From positions 6,200,001-6,264,000 of the forward strand of contig NZ_CP063373.1 in NCBI RefSeq assembly GCF_015160855.1: a stretch of 64,000 bases of DNA. The letters run 5' to 3'. Position 1 is the first letter of the stretch; each line of letters begins with the position of its first letter. This DNA is from Streptomyces ferrugineus (lineage in GTDB: Bacteria; Actinomycetota; Actinomycetes; Streptomycetales; Streptomycetaceae). This document shows, in pieces, positions 50,431-59,900 of this stretch. The notes under the pieces are model-generated. The model made no database searches. It was not told the DNA's origin and saw nothing but the letters and a program-made list of their open reading frames with translations. The translations under genes and the position numbers were made by a program.

Positions 50431-53033
50431 TACTCGCTCACCTCCACGGTGCCGTGCGCGCCGGACTCGGCGTGGCGCATGTCGTGGTCGACGAAGGAGT
50501 AGTGGCCGGGCTCCGGGAACGTCGTCTCGACGAAGCCGCCCTGCGCGGGTGCCAGGTCGAGGACCTGCGCGCCGCCCGGCTGATCCGGTTTCAGCAGGTG
50601 GGCGCCCTCCTTGTACACGGTGTCGAAGACGGTGCCGACGACGTGGAAGGCGATGCCGTCGCCCGGGCCGGCGGCGACCACCCAGAAGCGGGCCCGCTCG
50701 CCCGCCTTCGCGGTCAGTGGCCGCTTGGCGTACTGGGCGGCGACGCCGTTGAAGGCCCAGGCGTCGGGGGTGCCCTCGCGCATCTTGGTCACCTGGGCGG
50801 TGCTGCCCGGGGTGCCCAGATAGAGCTCGGAGGAGACCAGGACGTACTCGCGGTCCACCTGCTTCAGGCCGGGCGGGTCGATGACGACGGCTCCGTACAT
50901 GCCGTTGCCGATGTGCTGGAGCATGGGTGCGGTGCTGCAGTGGTACAGCCACGCCCCGGCCCGCTCCGCGCGGAACCGGTAGACGAGGCGTTCGCCGGGC
51001 TGGATGGTGCGCATCGGCCGGTCGGGGGCGAGGGAGCCGGCGTGGAAGTCGATGCCGTGGCCCATGCCCTGGTCGTCGTTGACCAACGTGATCTCGAAGA
51101 CGTCGCCGACCTTGCCGCGCAGGGTGGGGCCGGGAGCGGTGCCGCCGAAGGTCCACATCTGCTGCCTGACGCCGGGGGCGACCTCGACGGTGGTGTGGGC
51201 GGCGCGCAGTTCGGCCTTGTGGACGGTGCCGCCGGGGGCGGGGGCCAGGTCGGCGTCGCGGGGCCGCCATCCACCGGAGAACTCGCCGGAGAGGTCGAGG
51301 CCGGCGCTGTCGGCGAGGGACGCGTGTCCGTCGTGGGCATCGGCGTCCTCGCCGGTGCTGCCCTTGACGACGATGTCCAGGGTCATCCCGGCGGCGCGGT
51401 GCCCGGGGAGGGTGCACCATGCCTCGCGGTCCTCGGTGACCGGGCCGAGGTCGAGGGTGTGGTCGTCGCCCCGGGCCAGCAGCGGGGTGGCCGGACCGTC
51501 CTCGACCTTGAGGTCGTGGCGTTGCGCGTCCTTGTTGGTGACCTCGAGCCGCAGGGTCGTGCCGCGGGTCACCTCGATCCGGCTCGGCCGGACGCGCATG
51601 CCGGACAGGGTGACGTCGACGGTGCGCGCGGCGCTGGAGCCACCGCTGCCCGCGTCGGCGGCGACGGCCGGGCCGCTCGTGTCCCCGCCGCTGTTCGCGA
51701 CGAGTACGGCCAGCACGGTCAGCACGGCTCCGGCCGCGGTACCCAGCAGGACCGGCCGCCGGGAGGAGCCGCCCTCGCCCGCGCGGTGGGCGCCGCGTAC
51801 GAGCACGGACGCGGTCAGCACGAGGAACGCCGCTCCGGCGGCTGCGGCCGACACCATGCCCGCCGCGCCGGCGGGGTCGGGGAGCGGCAGCGCCAGCAGT
51901 GCGACACCGGCGTTGAGGGTGACCACCCGGACCGCCCAGCCCCGCTCCAGCACCGCCCGCAGCGCGGCCCGTTCCTTCGGGCCACTGGCGAGCACGACCG
52001 GCAGCAGATAGGTCAGGGCCCCGATGAGGACCTGCGCGACGAACCCGACCAGCAGCACCGGAACCAGGGACCCGACCCCCTCCTGGGCCTCGGCGGGCTG
52101 ACGGGCCGCCAGGATCGCCCCGTCCGCCACCGTCCCGGCCAGGAGCCAGCCGGCGGCCGCGCCCAGCATCCAGGCGGCCGCCGCCGAGACCGGGCTGCGC
52201 CGGCGCACCGTCCGGGCGAACAGTTCCACCGCGACGCCCACCCCGGCGACGTACAGCCCGACTCCGGCCACGGCGGCCCAGCGCCACCCGGCGGCCAGGG
52301 CGACGACCGTCGTCAGCAGGCCGCCCCCGGTCAGGGCGAGCGCCCAGGGCGCCACCTTCGTGGTGCGCTCGGCCATGCGTACGCCCAGCACGGTGGGCCA
52401 CAGCATGAACAGGGTGCCCAGCACCGGCAGGCCGATCCAGCCGAGCAGGGTCACGTGGACGTGCGCCAGCCGCAGTCCGGTGTAATTCCGCGCACCGGCA
52501 TGGCCGGTGGCCAGCAGCCCGCCCAGTGCCGCGCCGACGATCAGCGCCACCGCGGCGGCCCGGTAGAAGCCGACGACCGGGGCGAGTCTCCCGCCGAGGG
52601 CGCCCCGGCCCATCCGCACCAGCACCACCAGGTGGGCGGCGACCGCCGTGACCAGCAGTGCGCACGCGGCGCCGGTCAGCACCGGCCGGTCCGCCCACAC
52701 CCCGATCAGCACCCCCGCCACCGCGAGGTTGACCCCGGCCAGCCGGGCGTCGCTCCACCGCTCGTCGGGGAGCCTGGCGTGCAGCAGGGCGACGGCGAAG
52801 TGCTCGCTCCAGACCACGATGGCGGTGGTGGCGGCGCCGAGCAGGAACAGGTGGATCGCCAGCCAGCGGGCCACCGGAAGCGTCTGCTGGGCGGTGGCCG
52901 CCGCCAGCGCCAGAGCCAGCCATGCCACCACCACGATGTGGGCGTGCAGATGGCGGGCCTTCAGTCCGGACCGCCGGAACCTGCTGGGGTACCGGCCGCC
53001 GGTGGGCTCGCGGCCGTCCTGCTCGATGTTCAC
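50430..53033 (-). CDS. Membrane-fused copper nitrite reductase (NirK-like)
   Basis: This 867-residue fusion has an N-terminal bundle of about 11-12 helices (residues 30-440) with LRLAHVHVTLLGWIGLPVLG, as in NnrS or haem-copper-type membrane modules. A single cupredoxin follows (about 465-560: RHDLKVEDG, WCTLPGHRAAGM), then two NirK-type cupredoxin domains. The latter carry HGIDFH, LYHCSTAPMLQHIGNGM (type 1 Cu Cys/His/Met plus type 2 His) and a third His in AFHVVGTVFD. It should reduce nitrite to NO outside the membrane. GTG 53033 overlaps the radical SAM stop as GTGA. Other multicopper oxidase activity is possible. Confidence 0.85.
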   Translation of the reverse strand: MNIEQDGREPTGGRYPSRFRRSGLKARHLHAHIVVVAWLALALAAATAQQTLPVARWLAIHLFLLGAATTAIVVWSEHFAVALLHARLPDERWSDARLAGVNLAVAGVLIGVWADRPVLTGAACALLVTAVAAHLVVLVRMGRGALGGRLAPVVGFYRAAAVALIVGAALGGLLATGHAGARNYTGLRLAHVHVTLLGWIGLPVLGTLFMLWPTVLGVRMAERTTKVAPWALALTGGGLLTTVVALAAGWRWAAVAGVGLYVAGVGVAVELFARTVRRRSPVSAAAAWMLGAAAGWLLAGTVADGAILAARQPAEAQEGVGSLVPVLLVGFVAQVLIGALTYLLPVVLASGPKERAALRAVLERGWAVRVVTLNAGVALLALPLPDPAGAAGMVSAAAAGAAFLVLTASVLVRGAHRAGEGGSSRRPVLLGTAAGAVLTVLAVLVANSGGDTSGPAVAADAGSGGSSAARTVDVTLSGMRVRPSRIEVTRGTTLRLEVTNKDAQRHDLKVEDGPATPLLARGDDHTLDLGPVTEDREAWCTLPGHRAAGMTLDIVVKGSTGEDADAHDGHASLADSAGLDLSGEFSGGWRPRDADLAPAPGGTVHKAELRAAHTTVEVAPGVRQQMWTFGGTAPGPTLRGKVGDVFEITLVNDDQGMGHGIDFHAGSLAPDRPMRTIQPGERLVYRFRAERAGAWLYHCSTAPMLQHIGNGMYGAVVIDPPGLKQVDREYVLVSSELYLGTPGSTAQVTKMREGTPDAWAFNGVAAQYAKRPLTAKAGERARFWVVAAGPGDGIAFHVVGTVFDTVYKEGAHLLKPDQPGGAQVLDLAPAQGGFVETTFPEPGHYSFVDHDMRHAESGAHGTVEVSE

Positions 53034-54250
53034 TGTGCTCCTCGCGGGTGCGCCGGAACGCCGCTGCCCAGCAGCGCCTCCAGTTCACCGGGATAGGGGA
53101 AGGAACCGGGCCGGTAGCCGCACCACGGCTCCTCGGCGTACGGGTCGCCGGTGACGCCGTAGGCGCGGGACCGGGAGCCGCCACAGACGCGGCGGAACTC
53201 GCACCGCCCGCACCGGCCGCCGAGGCGGTCGGCGTCCCGCAGGCCGGTGAACAGGCCGGCGTCGCGGTAGATGTCGGTGAGCGGCGTCTCGCGGACGTTG
53301 CCCGCGCCGAGCGGCAGGAAGCCGCTGGGGTGCACGGTGCCGGTGTGGGAGACGAAGACGAAGCCCCGTCCCGCGTTGACGTCCAGCGGTGGCCGTCGGG
53401 CGCGCCGGCCGCCGGAGTCGAGGCCCAAATCGGCGGCGCGCTCGCGCAACTCCCGGTAGAGCGGCCCGAGACGCAGGACCGTCACGGGGTCGTCGCCGGT
53501 GTCGGAGAGGATCCGGCGCTGCAGCGCGACGCGGCGGAAGTGGTGGGCCTCGGTGGTCTTGGCGGGCACGGTCAGACCCACGTCGTAGACGAAGTTCAGG
53601 ACGTCCTCCGTCTCGGCGGGCGTGAGGACGCCGAGCCCGCGGCCCCGTCCGGTGGGCACCAGGAAGAACGCGCTCCACAGCATCGCCCCGTGGTCGCGGA
53701 CGAGACGGACGACGTCCGGCAGGTCGTGCAGGTTGTGGCGGGCGACCGTGGTGTTGATCTGCACCTTCATGCCCAGGGCACGGGCGGCGTCCCAGGCGTC
53801 CAGGGTCCAGCGGTAGACGCCTGGCACACCGCGGAACCCGTCGTGCAGTTCGGCGGTGGAGCCGTCCAGGCTGAGCGAGAGCCCGACCGCGCCCGCCGCG
53901 TGGATCTCCCGCAGCCGGAGCGGAGTGAGGGTGGGGGTGCCGGAGGGGGAGACGGCGACGCGGACGCCCGCCTCCGCCCCGTGGGCGATGAGTTCCGTCA
54001 GGTCGGGGCGCTGGAACGGATCGCCGCCGGTGATCACGAACAGCGGGGCGGGCTGCCCGAACGCGGCGACCTGACGCATCAGGTCCTTGGCCGCGGCGGT
54101 GTCCAGCTCCCTCGGGTCGCGGTCCGGCACGGCCTCGGCGCGGCAGTGCAGACAGGCCAGCGGACAGGCCCGGGTGGACTCCCAGATGACGATGAACGGC
54201 CGCTCGGCCACGTCCTGACGCTGTCGGCGGATGGCTCGGGTGCCGCTCAC
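53030..54250 (-). CDS. Radical SAM/SPASM protein (TIGR04053-like)
   Basis: The 406-residue enzyme has the radical SAM cluster CPLACLHC, the GGDPFQRPDL loop (SAM binding), SLSLDGSTAELHDGFRG, and a SPASM-type C-terminus with CGRCEFRRVCGG and a last Cys in EEPWCGY. It resembles the TIGR04053 group and haem-modifying relatives such as NirJ/AhbD. It leads the operon with the NirK fusion and the CopD-like protein. It may modify a haem or protein cofactor for that enzyme. GTG 54250 has GGAGGG seven bases before it. Confidence 0.85.
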   Translation of the reverse strand: MSGTRAIRRQRQDVAERPFIVIWESTRACPLACLHCRAEAVPDRDPRELDTAAAKDLMRQVAAFGQPAPLFVITGGDPFQRPDLTELIAHGAEAGVRVAVSPSGTPTLTPLRLREIHAAGAVGLSLSLDGSTAELHDGFRGVPGVYRWTLDAWDAARALGMKVQINTTVARHNLHDLPDVVRLVRDHGAMLWSAFFLVPTGRGRGLGVLTPAETEDVLNFVYDVGLTVPAKTTEAHHFRRVALQRRILSDTGDDPVTVLRLGPLYRELRERAADLGLDSGGRRARRPPLDVNAGRGFVFVSHTGTVHPSGFLPLGAGNVRETPLTDIYRDAGLFTGLRDADRLGGRCGRCEFRRVCGGSRSRAYGVTGDPYAEEPWCGYRPGSFPYPGELEALLGSGVPAHPRGAQ

Positions 54251-54558
54251 CGGCCCGCCCTCCGCCCCACCTGGGTGCGCGGCGTGCGTCCGGCCGCCCG
54301 GGAGACAGGGCAGATGCGACGGGCGGCCGGACGGTGACGGAACCGGCCCGTGCACGGCACCCGCGACGGGGGACGGGGATGGAGACAGCCGCGCGGGTGC
54401 TCGGTGCGGTCGTACACGGGTTACCTCCGGATCGGTCACTGGTCAGCCTGGGGCAAGGGGCGGGGGCGGCGCGGCGGCCGGTGGGCCCTTGTGCGGGGGC
54501 CAGAAGTCCCTCGTCGCGGCAGGCGTGGCCCGGCAACAGCCGTCCGACGGCCGCCACC

Positions 54559-54572
54559 GGGCCCTGGGTCCC
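54559..54572. promoter_or_regulatory. Putative OsdR box in the nar/radical SAM intergenic region
   Basis: GGGCCCTGGGTCCC is 106 bp before narG. Its arms are GGGCCC and GGTCCC, close to both the local palindrome and the mycobacterial GGGAC-type box. The 414-bp gap 54251-54664 shows no gene. Confidence 0.45.
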
Positions 54573-54612
54573 GGCGACGCGGACGAGGACAGGCCGGAAG
54601 GACGCACCGGCA

Positions 54613-54626
54613 GGGCCGTTCGGCCC
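54613..54626. promoter_or_regulatory. Putative OsdR box upstream of narG, perfect copy
   Basis: GGGCCGTTCGGCCC ends 38 bp before the narG start codon. A left half AGGCCGGAAGGACG sits 22 bp upstream (54591). Confidence 0.65.
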
Positions 54627-54664
54627 AAGGCCCCACCGGCGGCCGAAACCTAGCGTTCTCAACC

Positions 54665-57600
54665 ATGGAGAACGACGACAACGCACGACAGGGACTGTCG
54701 GGCGCCGCGCACGCCTGGCCGCTGGCCGCCCGGCGCCTGCTCACCCGCCGTGAGATCTCGGCCGACGGGCGCGCGGTGTTCGGCGCGAACGACGGCAAGT
54801 GGGAGGGCTTCTACCGGGACCGGTGGGCGCACGACAAGGTGGTGCGCTCCACGCACGGTGTGAACTGCACCGGTTCCTGCTCGTGGATGGTGTACGTCAA
54901 GGACGGCATCATCACGTGGGAGCACCAGGCCACCGACTACCCGTCGATCGGCGCGGACTGCCCGGAGTACGAACCGCGGGGCTGCCCGCGCGGGGCGTCC
55001 TTCTCCTGGTACACCTACTCCCCCAGCCGGGTCCGCTACCCCTATGTGCGGGGCGCGCTGCTGAAGCTGTGGCGCGAGGCCCGCAGGCGGCTGGGCGACC
55101 CGGTGGCCGCCTGGGCCGAGATCACGTCCGATCCGGCCAAGGCGCGGGCCTACAAGCGGGCCCGCGGCAAGGGCGGTCTGGTGCGCGCCGACTGGGACGA
55201 GGTCAGCGAGCTGATCGCCGCCGCCCAGGTGCACACCGTCAAGGCGTACGGCCCCGACCGCGTCGCGGGCTTCTCGCCGATCCCGGCGATGTCGATGGCG
55301 TCGTTCGCGGCCGGGGCGCGCTTTCACTCGCTGATCGGCGGCACCCTGCTGTCGTTCTACGACTGGTATGCCGATCTGCCGATCGCCTCACCGCAGGTGT
55401 TCGGCGACCAGACGGACGTCCCCGAGGCCGCGGACTGGTGGAACGCGGGCTATCTGATCATGTGGGGCTCCAACATCCCCGTTACCCGCACGCCCGACGC
55501 CCACTTCCTCACCGAGACCCGCTACAACGGCACCAAGGTCGTCGCGGTCAGCCCCGACTACGCCGACAACGTCAAGCACGCCGACGAGTGGCTCGCCCCG
55601 CACCCCGGCACCGACGGGGCGCTGGCGATGGCGATGGGGCATGTGATCCTGCGCGAGTTCCTCGTCGAGCGCGAAGTGCCGTACTTCCAGGACTACCTGC
55701 GCAGGTTCACCGACGCCCCGTTCCTGGTGAGCCTGCGCGAGCGCGCCGGGAGCGGCCTCGTCCCGGACGGGTTCCTGACCGCCGCCGACCTCGGACGCGA
55801 CACGGAGCACGCCGAGTCCAAGACGGTGCTTCTCGACTCGGCCACCGGCGAACCGGTGGTGCCGAACGGCTCGCTCGGCTTCCGCTGGGGGGAGGCCGAG
55901 CCCGGCCGCTGGAACCTCGACCTGGGCGGCGTCGTGCCCGAGTTGAGCCTGTTCGACCGTGCGGAGGAGACCGTGGCCGTGGCGCTGCCCCGCTTCGACG
56001 AGGGCGGCACGGAGGGCGGCTCGGTCATGGTGCGCGGGGTCCCGGTGCGCAGGATCGGCGGGCGGCTCGTCACCACGGTGTTCGATCTGATGCTGGCGCA
56101 GTACGGAGTGCGGCGGCCGGGTCTGCCGGGCAGTTGGCCGTCGTCGTACGAGGACGCGTCGGAGCCCTGCACCCCCGCCTGGCAGGAGACGATCACCTCG
56201 GTGCCGGCCGCGCAGGCGGCCCGCATCGCCCGGGAGTTCGCCCGCAACGCCGAGCAGACCCGGGGCCGTTCGATGATCGCGCTGGGCGCCGGCACCAACC
56301 ACTGGTTCCACTCGGACACCATCTACCGTGCCTTCCTCGCCCTGGTGACGATGACCGGCTGCCAGGGTGTCAACGGCGGCGGTTGGGCGCACTACGTCGG
56401 CCAGGAGAAGGTCCGCCCGGTCACCGGTCAGCAGCACCTGTCGTTCGCGTTCGACTGGCAGCGGCCCACCCGGCACATGGCGGGCACCTCTTACTGGTAC
56501 CTGAACTCGGACCAGTGGCGCTACGAGGCGTTCGGGCCCGACGAGCTGGCGTCCCCGCTCGGGGAGGGGCGGTTCGCGGGCAAGGGGTTCGCCGACTGCC
56601 TCGCCCAGGCCGTGCGGCTGGGCTGGACGCCCGGCCACCCCGGCTTCAACCGCAACCCGCTGGATCTGACGGACGAGGCGCGGGCCCAGGGCAAGCAGGT
56701 CGCCGAGCACGTCGTCGACGAGCTGAAGTCGGGGCGGCTGCGGTTCGCCGTCGAGGACCCGGACGACCCGGCCAACTTCCCGCGCGTGCTGACCGTGTGG
56801 CGGGCGAACCTGCTGGGCTCGTCCGGCAAGGGCAACGAGTACTTCCTGCGCCATCTGCTGGGCACGGACGCGGCGGTCCGCTCGGAGGAGACACCGCCGC
56901 AGGGGCGCCCCAAGGACGTGGTGTGGCGGGAGGAGGCGCCCGAGGGCAAGCTCGACCTGCTGGTCTGCATGGACTTCCGGATGACCTCGACCGGTCTGAT
57001 GGCTGACGTGGTCCTGCCGGCGGCGACCTGGTACGAGAAGGACGACCTGTCCAGCACGGACATGCACCCCTTCGTGCACGCCTTCACCCCGGCCATCGCC
57101 CCGCCCTGGCAGGCGCGCACCGACTACGACACCTTCCTGACCATCGCCGACCGGTTCAGCGAACTGGCCGCCGAGCACCTGGGCACCCGCACCGACGTCC
57201 TGGCCGTGCCGCTGCTGCACGACACCCCCGACGAACTCGCCCAGCCCGGCGGGGTCGTACGGGACTGGAAGGACGGCGCGTGCGAACCGGTTCCGGGCCG
57301 GACCATGCCGAAGCTGGCCGTCATCGAGCGGGACTACGCCGCGATCGCGCAGAAGATGCGCGCCGTCGGCCCTCTGCTGGACACCCTGGGCACCACCACC
57401 AAGGGTGTCTCGGTCCAGGTGGGCCCGGAGATCGATGACCTCCGGCGCCGCAACGGCACCGTCAGGGACGGAGTCGCCGCCGGGCGCCCCTCCCTGGCCA
57501 CCGCCTCCGACATGTGCGAGGCGATCCTCGCCCTGTCCGGCACCACCAACGGCCGTCTGGCCACCGAGGGCTTCCGCGAGATGGAGCGCAGGACCGGCAG

Positions 57601-58363
57601 CGAGGGGCTGGTGGACCTGGCCGCCGAGCGGGAGGCCGAGCGGATCACCTTCGCCGACACCCGCACCCAGCCGCGCTCGGTGATGACCTCCTACGAGTGG
57701 TCGGGCTCGGAGACGGGCGGGCGCCGCTACTCGCCGTTCGTCATCAACACCGAGCACCTCAAGCCCTGGCACACCCTCACCGGCCGGCAGCACTTCTTCG
57801 TCCAGCACGACTGGATCGCCGAACTCGGTGAGCAACTGCCGGTCTACCGGCCGCCGTTGAACACACCCCGGCACTACGGCAACGAAGAACTCGGCGGCGA
57901 GCGCGCCGAAGTCACGGTCAGGTATCTGACCCCGCACTCGAAGTGGTCCATCCACTCGAACTACCAGGACAACAAGTACATGCTCGACCTGTCCCGCGGC
58001 GGTCCCACGATCTGGATGTCCCTGGAGGACGCCGAGAAGATCGGCGTCAAGGACAACGAGTGGATCGAGGCCTACAACCGCAACGGCGTCGTCGCCGCCC
58101 GCGCCGTGGTCACCCACCGCATGCCCGAGGGCACCGTGTACATGTACCACGCCCAGGACCGCAACGTGAACGTCCCGAAGACCGAGGTCAGCGGCAAGCG
58201 GGGAGGAATCCACAACTCGCTCACCCGGCTGCTGCTCAAGCCCACCCATCTCGCGGGCGGCTACGCCCAGTTCACCTACGCCTTCAACTACTACGGCCCG
58301 ACCGGCAACCAGCGCGACGAGGTCACCGTCATCCGCCGCCGCAGCCAGCAAGTGGAGTACTGA
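54665..58363 (+). CDS. narG: Respiratory nitrate reductase alpha subunit
   Basis: This 1232-residue molybdopterin enzyme has the NarG FS0 cluster site HGVNCTGSCSWMVYVKDG and CPEYEPRGCPRGASFSW, the active-site region YDWYADLPIASPQVFGDQTD, and WGSNIPVTRTPDAHF, all characteristic of membrane-bound cytoplasmic-side nitrate reductases. No Tat signal is seen apart from the usual vestigial RR region (AARRLLTRREIS). It is the first gene of narGHJI; narH begins one base after its stop. The length is normal. Confidence 0.97.
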   Translation: MENDDNARQGLSGAAHAWPLAARRLLTRREISADGRAVFGANDGKWEGFYRDRWAHDKVVRSTHGVNCTGSCSWMVYVKDGIITWEHQATDYPSIGADCPEYEPRGCPRGASFSWYTYSPSRVRYPYVRGALLKLWREARRRLGDPVAAWAEITSDPAKARAYKRARGKGGLVRADWDEVSELIAAAQVHTVKAYGPDRVAGFSPIPAMSMASFAAGARFHSLIGGTLLSFYDWYADLPIASPQVFGDQTDVPEAADWWNAGYLIMWGSNIPVTRTPDAHFLTETRYNGTKVVAVSPDYADNVKHADEWLAPHPGTDGALAMAMGHVILREFLVEREVPYFQDYLRRFTDAPFLVSLRERAGSGLVPDGFLTAADLGRDTEHAESKTVLLDSATGEPVVPNGSLGFRWGEAEPGRWNLDLGGVVPELSLFDRAEETVAVALPRFDEGGTEGGSVMVRGVPVRRIGGRLVTTVFDLMLAQYGVRRPGLPGSWPSSYEDASEPCTPAWQETITSVPAAQAARIAREFARNAEQTRGRSMIALGAGTNHWFHSDTIYRAFLALVTMTGCQGVNGGGWAHYVGQEKVRPVTGQQHLSFAFDWQRPTRHMAGTSYWYLNSDQWRYEAFGPDELASPLGEGRFAGKGFADCLAQAVRLGWTPGHPGFNRNPLDLTDEARAQGKQVAEHVVDELKSGRLRFAVEDPDDPANFPRVLTVWRANLLGSSGKGNEYFLRHLLGTDAAVRSEETPPQGRPKDVVWREEAPEGKLDLLVCMDFRMTSTGLMADVVLPAATWYEKDDLSSTDMHPFVHAFTPAIAPPWQARTDYDTFLTIADRFSELAAEHLGTRTDVLAVPLLHDTPDELAQPGGVVRDWKDGACEPVPGRTMPKLAVIERDYAAIAQKMRAVGPLLDTLGTTTKGVSVQVGPEIDDLRRRNGTVRDGVAAGRPSLATASDMCEAILALSGTTNGRLATEGFREMERRTGSEGLVDLAAEREAERITFADTRTQPRSVMTSYEWSGSETGGRRYSPFVINTEHLKPWHTLTGRQHFFVQHDWIAELGEQLPVYRPPLNTPRHYGNEELGGERAEVTVRYLTPHSKWSIHSNYQDNKYMLDLSRGGPTIWMSLEDAEKIGVKDNEWIEAYNRNGVVAARAVVTHRMPEGTVYMYHAQDRNVNVPKTEVSGKRGGIHNSLTRLLLKPTHLAGGYAQFTYAFNYYGPTGNQRDEVTVIRRRSQQVEY

Positions 58364-58364
58364 C

Positions 58365-59900
58365 ATGCGCGTCATGGCACAGATCGCGATGGTGATGAAC
58401 CTCGACAAGTGCATCGGCTGCCACACCTGCTCCGTCACCTGCAAGCAGACGTGGACCAACCGCACCGGCGTCGAGTACGCCTGGTTCAACAACGTGGAGA
58501 CCAAGCCCGGCGTCGGCTACCCCCGCCGCTACGAGGACCAGCAGCAGTGGAAGGGCGGCTGGATGCTCGACAAGCGCGGACGCCTCGTCCTGCGTTCCGG
58601 GGGCCGCATCAAGCGCCTGCTGTCGCTGTTCTCCAACCCCGACCTGCCCGGCATCGAGGACTACTACGAGCCGGTCACCTACGACTACGACAACCTCGTC
58701 AGCGCCCCCGCCCAGAAGGACATCCCGGTCGCCCGCCCGCGCTCGGTCCTCACCGGCCGGCCCACCGCCATCACCTGGGGCGCCAACTGGGAGGACGGCC
58801 TGGGCGGCGCGCCCGAGAACGCCGGCGGCGACCCCAATCTCAGCGGCGAGTGGGCACAGAAGGTCAAGTTCGAGTTCGAGCAGACCTTCCTCTTCCACCT
58901 GCCCCGTCTGTGCGAGCACTGCCTCAACCCGGCCTGCGTCTCCGCCTGTCCGTCCGGCGCGATGTACAAGCGGGTCGAGGACGGCATCGTCCTCGTCGAC
59001 CAGGACCGCTGCCGGGGCTGGCGGATGTGCGTGACGGCGTGTCCGTACAAGAAGGTGTACGTCAACCACGCCACCGGCAAGGCCGAGAAGTGCACCTTCT
59101 GCTTCCCGCGCATCGAGGCCGGGCAGCCGACGGTCTGCTCGGAGACCTGTGTGGGTCGGCTGCGCTACCTGGGGTTGATGCTGTACGACGCCGACCGCGT
59201 CGGCGAGGCGGCCGCCACCCCGGACGAAGCGGACCTCCTCGACGCCCAGCGCGGTGTCTTCCTCGACCCGCACGACCCCGACGTCATCGCCGCGGCAAGG
59301 GAGTCCGGGATCCCGGAGGACTGGCTGGACGCCGCCCGCCGCTCCCCGGTGTACGACCTGGTCATGCGCTACAAGGTGGCGCTGCCGCTGCACCCGGAGT
59401 ACCGGACGATGCCGATGGTCTGGTACGTCCCGCCGCTCTCCCCCGTTCTCGACGCCGTCGACGCGGCCGGCGGCAACCAGGACGACCCCGACCACGTCTT
59501 CGCCGCCGTCACCCGGCTGCGCATCCCGCTGGAGTACCTGGCCGAGCTGTTCACCGCCGGGGACACCGACGTCGTCGCCGGTGTGCTGATGAAGCTCACC
59601 GCGCTCCGCTCGTACATGCGCGAACGCACCCTCGGACACGAGGGCGACGACTCCGCGCTCGAGGCGGTCGGCCTCACCGGGCGTGAGGCCGAGGACCTGC
59701 ACCGGCTCCTCGCCGTCGCCAAGTACGCCGACCGGTACGTCGTCCCCGCCGCCCACAAGGAGGACGCCGCCGCGCTCACCGCGATGGAGAACCGCTGCCC
59801 GGTCGAATCCTCCGTCCCCGACGAGCCCCGCAAGGTCATGCTCGGCATCCCCACCCTGCGCCGCCGTACGTCCGACACCCCTGCCGGAGGCCCCCTGTGA
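58365..59900 (+). CDS. narH: Respiratory nitrate reductase beta subunit
   Basis: This 511-residue iron-sulfur subunit has four Cys clusters. The first is CIGCHTCSVTCKQ; then CEHCLNPACVSACPSG, CRGWRMCVTACPYKK (the Trp variant giving the 3Fe-4S centre) and CTFCFPRIEAGQP with CSETCVG. It passes electrons from NarI to NarG. ATG 58365 has GTGGAG seven bases upstream, inside the end of narG. It overlaps narJ as GTGA. Confidence 0.97.
   Translation: MRVMAQIAMVMNLDKCIGCHTCSVTCKQTWTNRTGVEYAWFNNVETKPGVGYPRRYEDQQQWKGGWMLDKRGRLVLRSGGRIKRLLSLFSNPDLPGIEDYYEPVTYDYDNLVSAPAQKDIPVARPRSVLTGRPTAITWGANWEDGLGGAPENAGGDPNLSGEWAQKVKFEFEQTFLFHLPRLCEHCLNPACVSACPSGAMYKRVEDGIVLVDQDRCRGWRMCVTACPYKKVYVNHATGKAEKCTFCFPRIEAGQPTVCSETCVGRLRYLGLMLYDADRVGEAAATPDEADLLDAQRGVFLDPHDPDVIAAARESGIPEDWLDAARRSPVYDLVMRYKVALPLHPEYRTMPMVWYVPPLSPVLDAVDAAGGNQDDPDHVFAAVTRLRIPLEYLAELFTAGDTDVVAGVLMKLTALRSYMRERTLGHEGDDSALEAVGLTGREAEDLHRLLAVAKYADRYVVPAAHKEDAAALTAMENRCPVESSVPDEPRKVMLGIPTLRRRTSDTPAGGPL

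Noticed and set aside
55388..58504. 1038-codon minus-strand open frame
   Set aside because: Antisense of narG and the start of narH, whose motifs are unambiguous.
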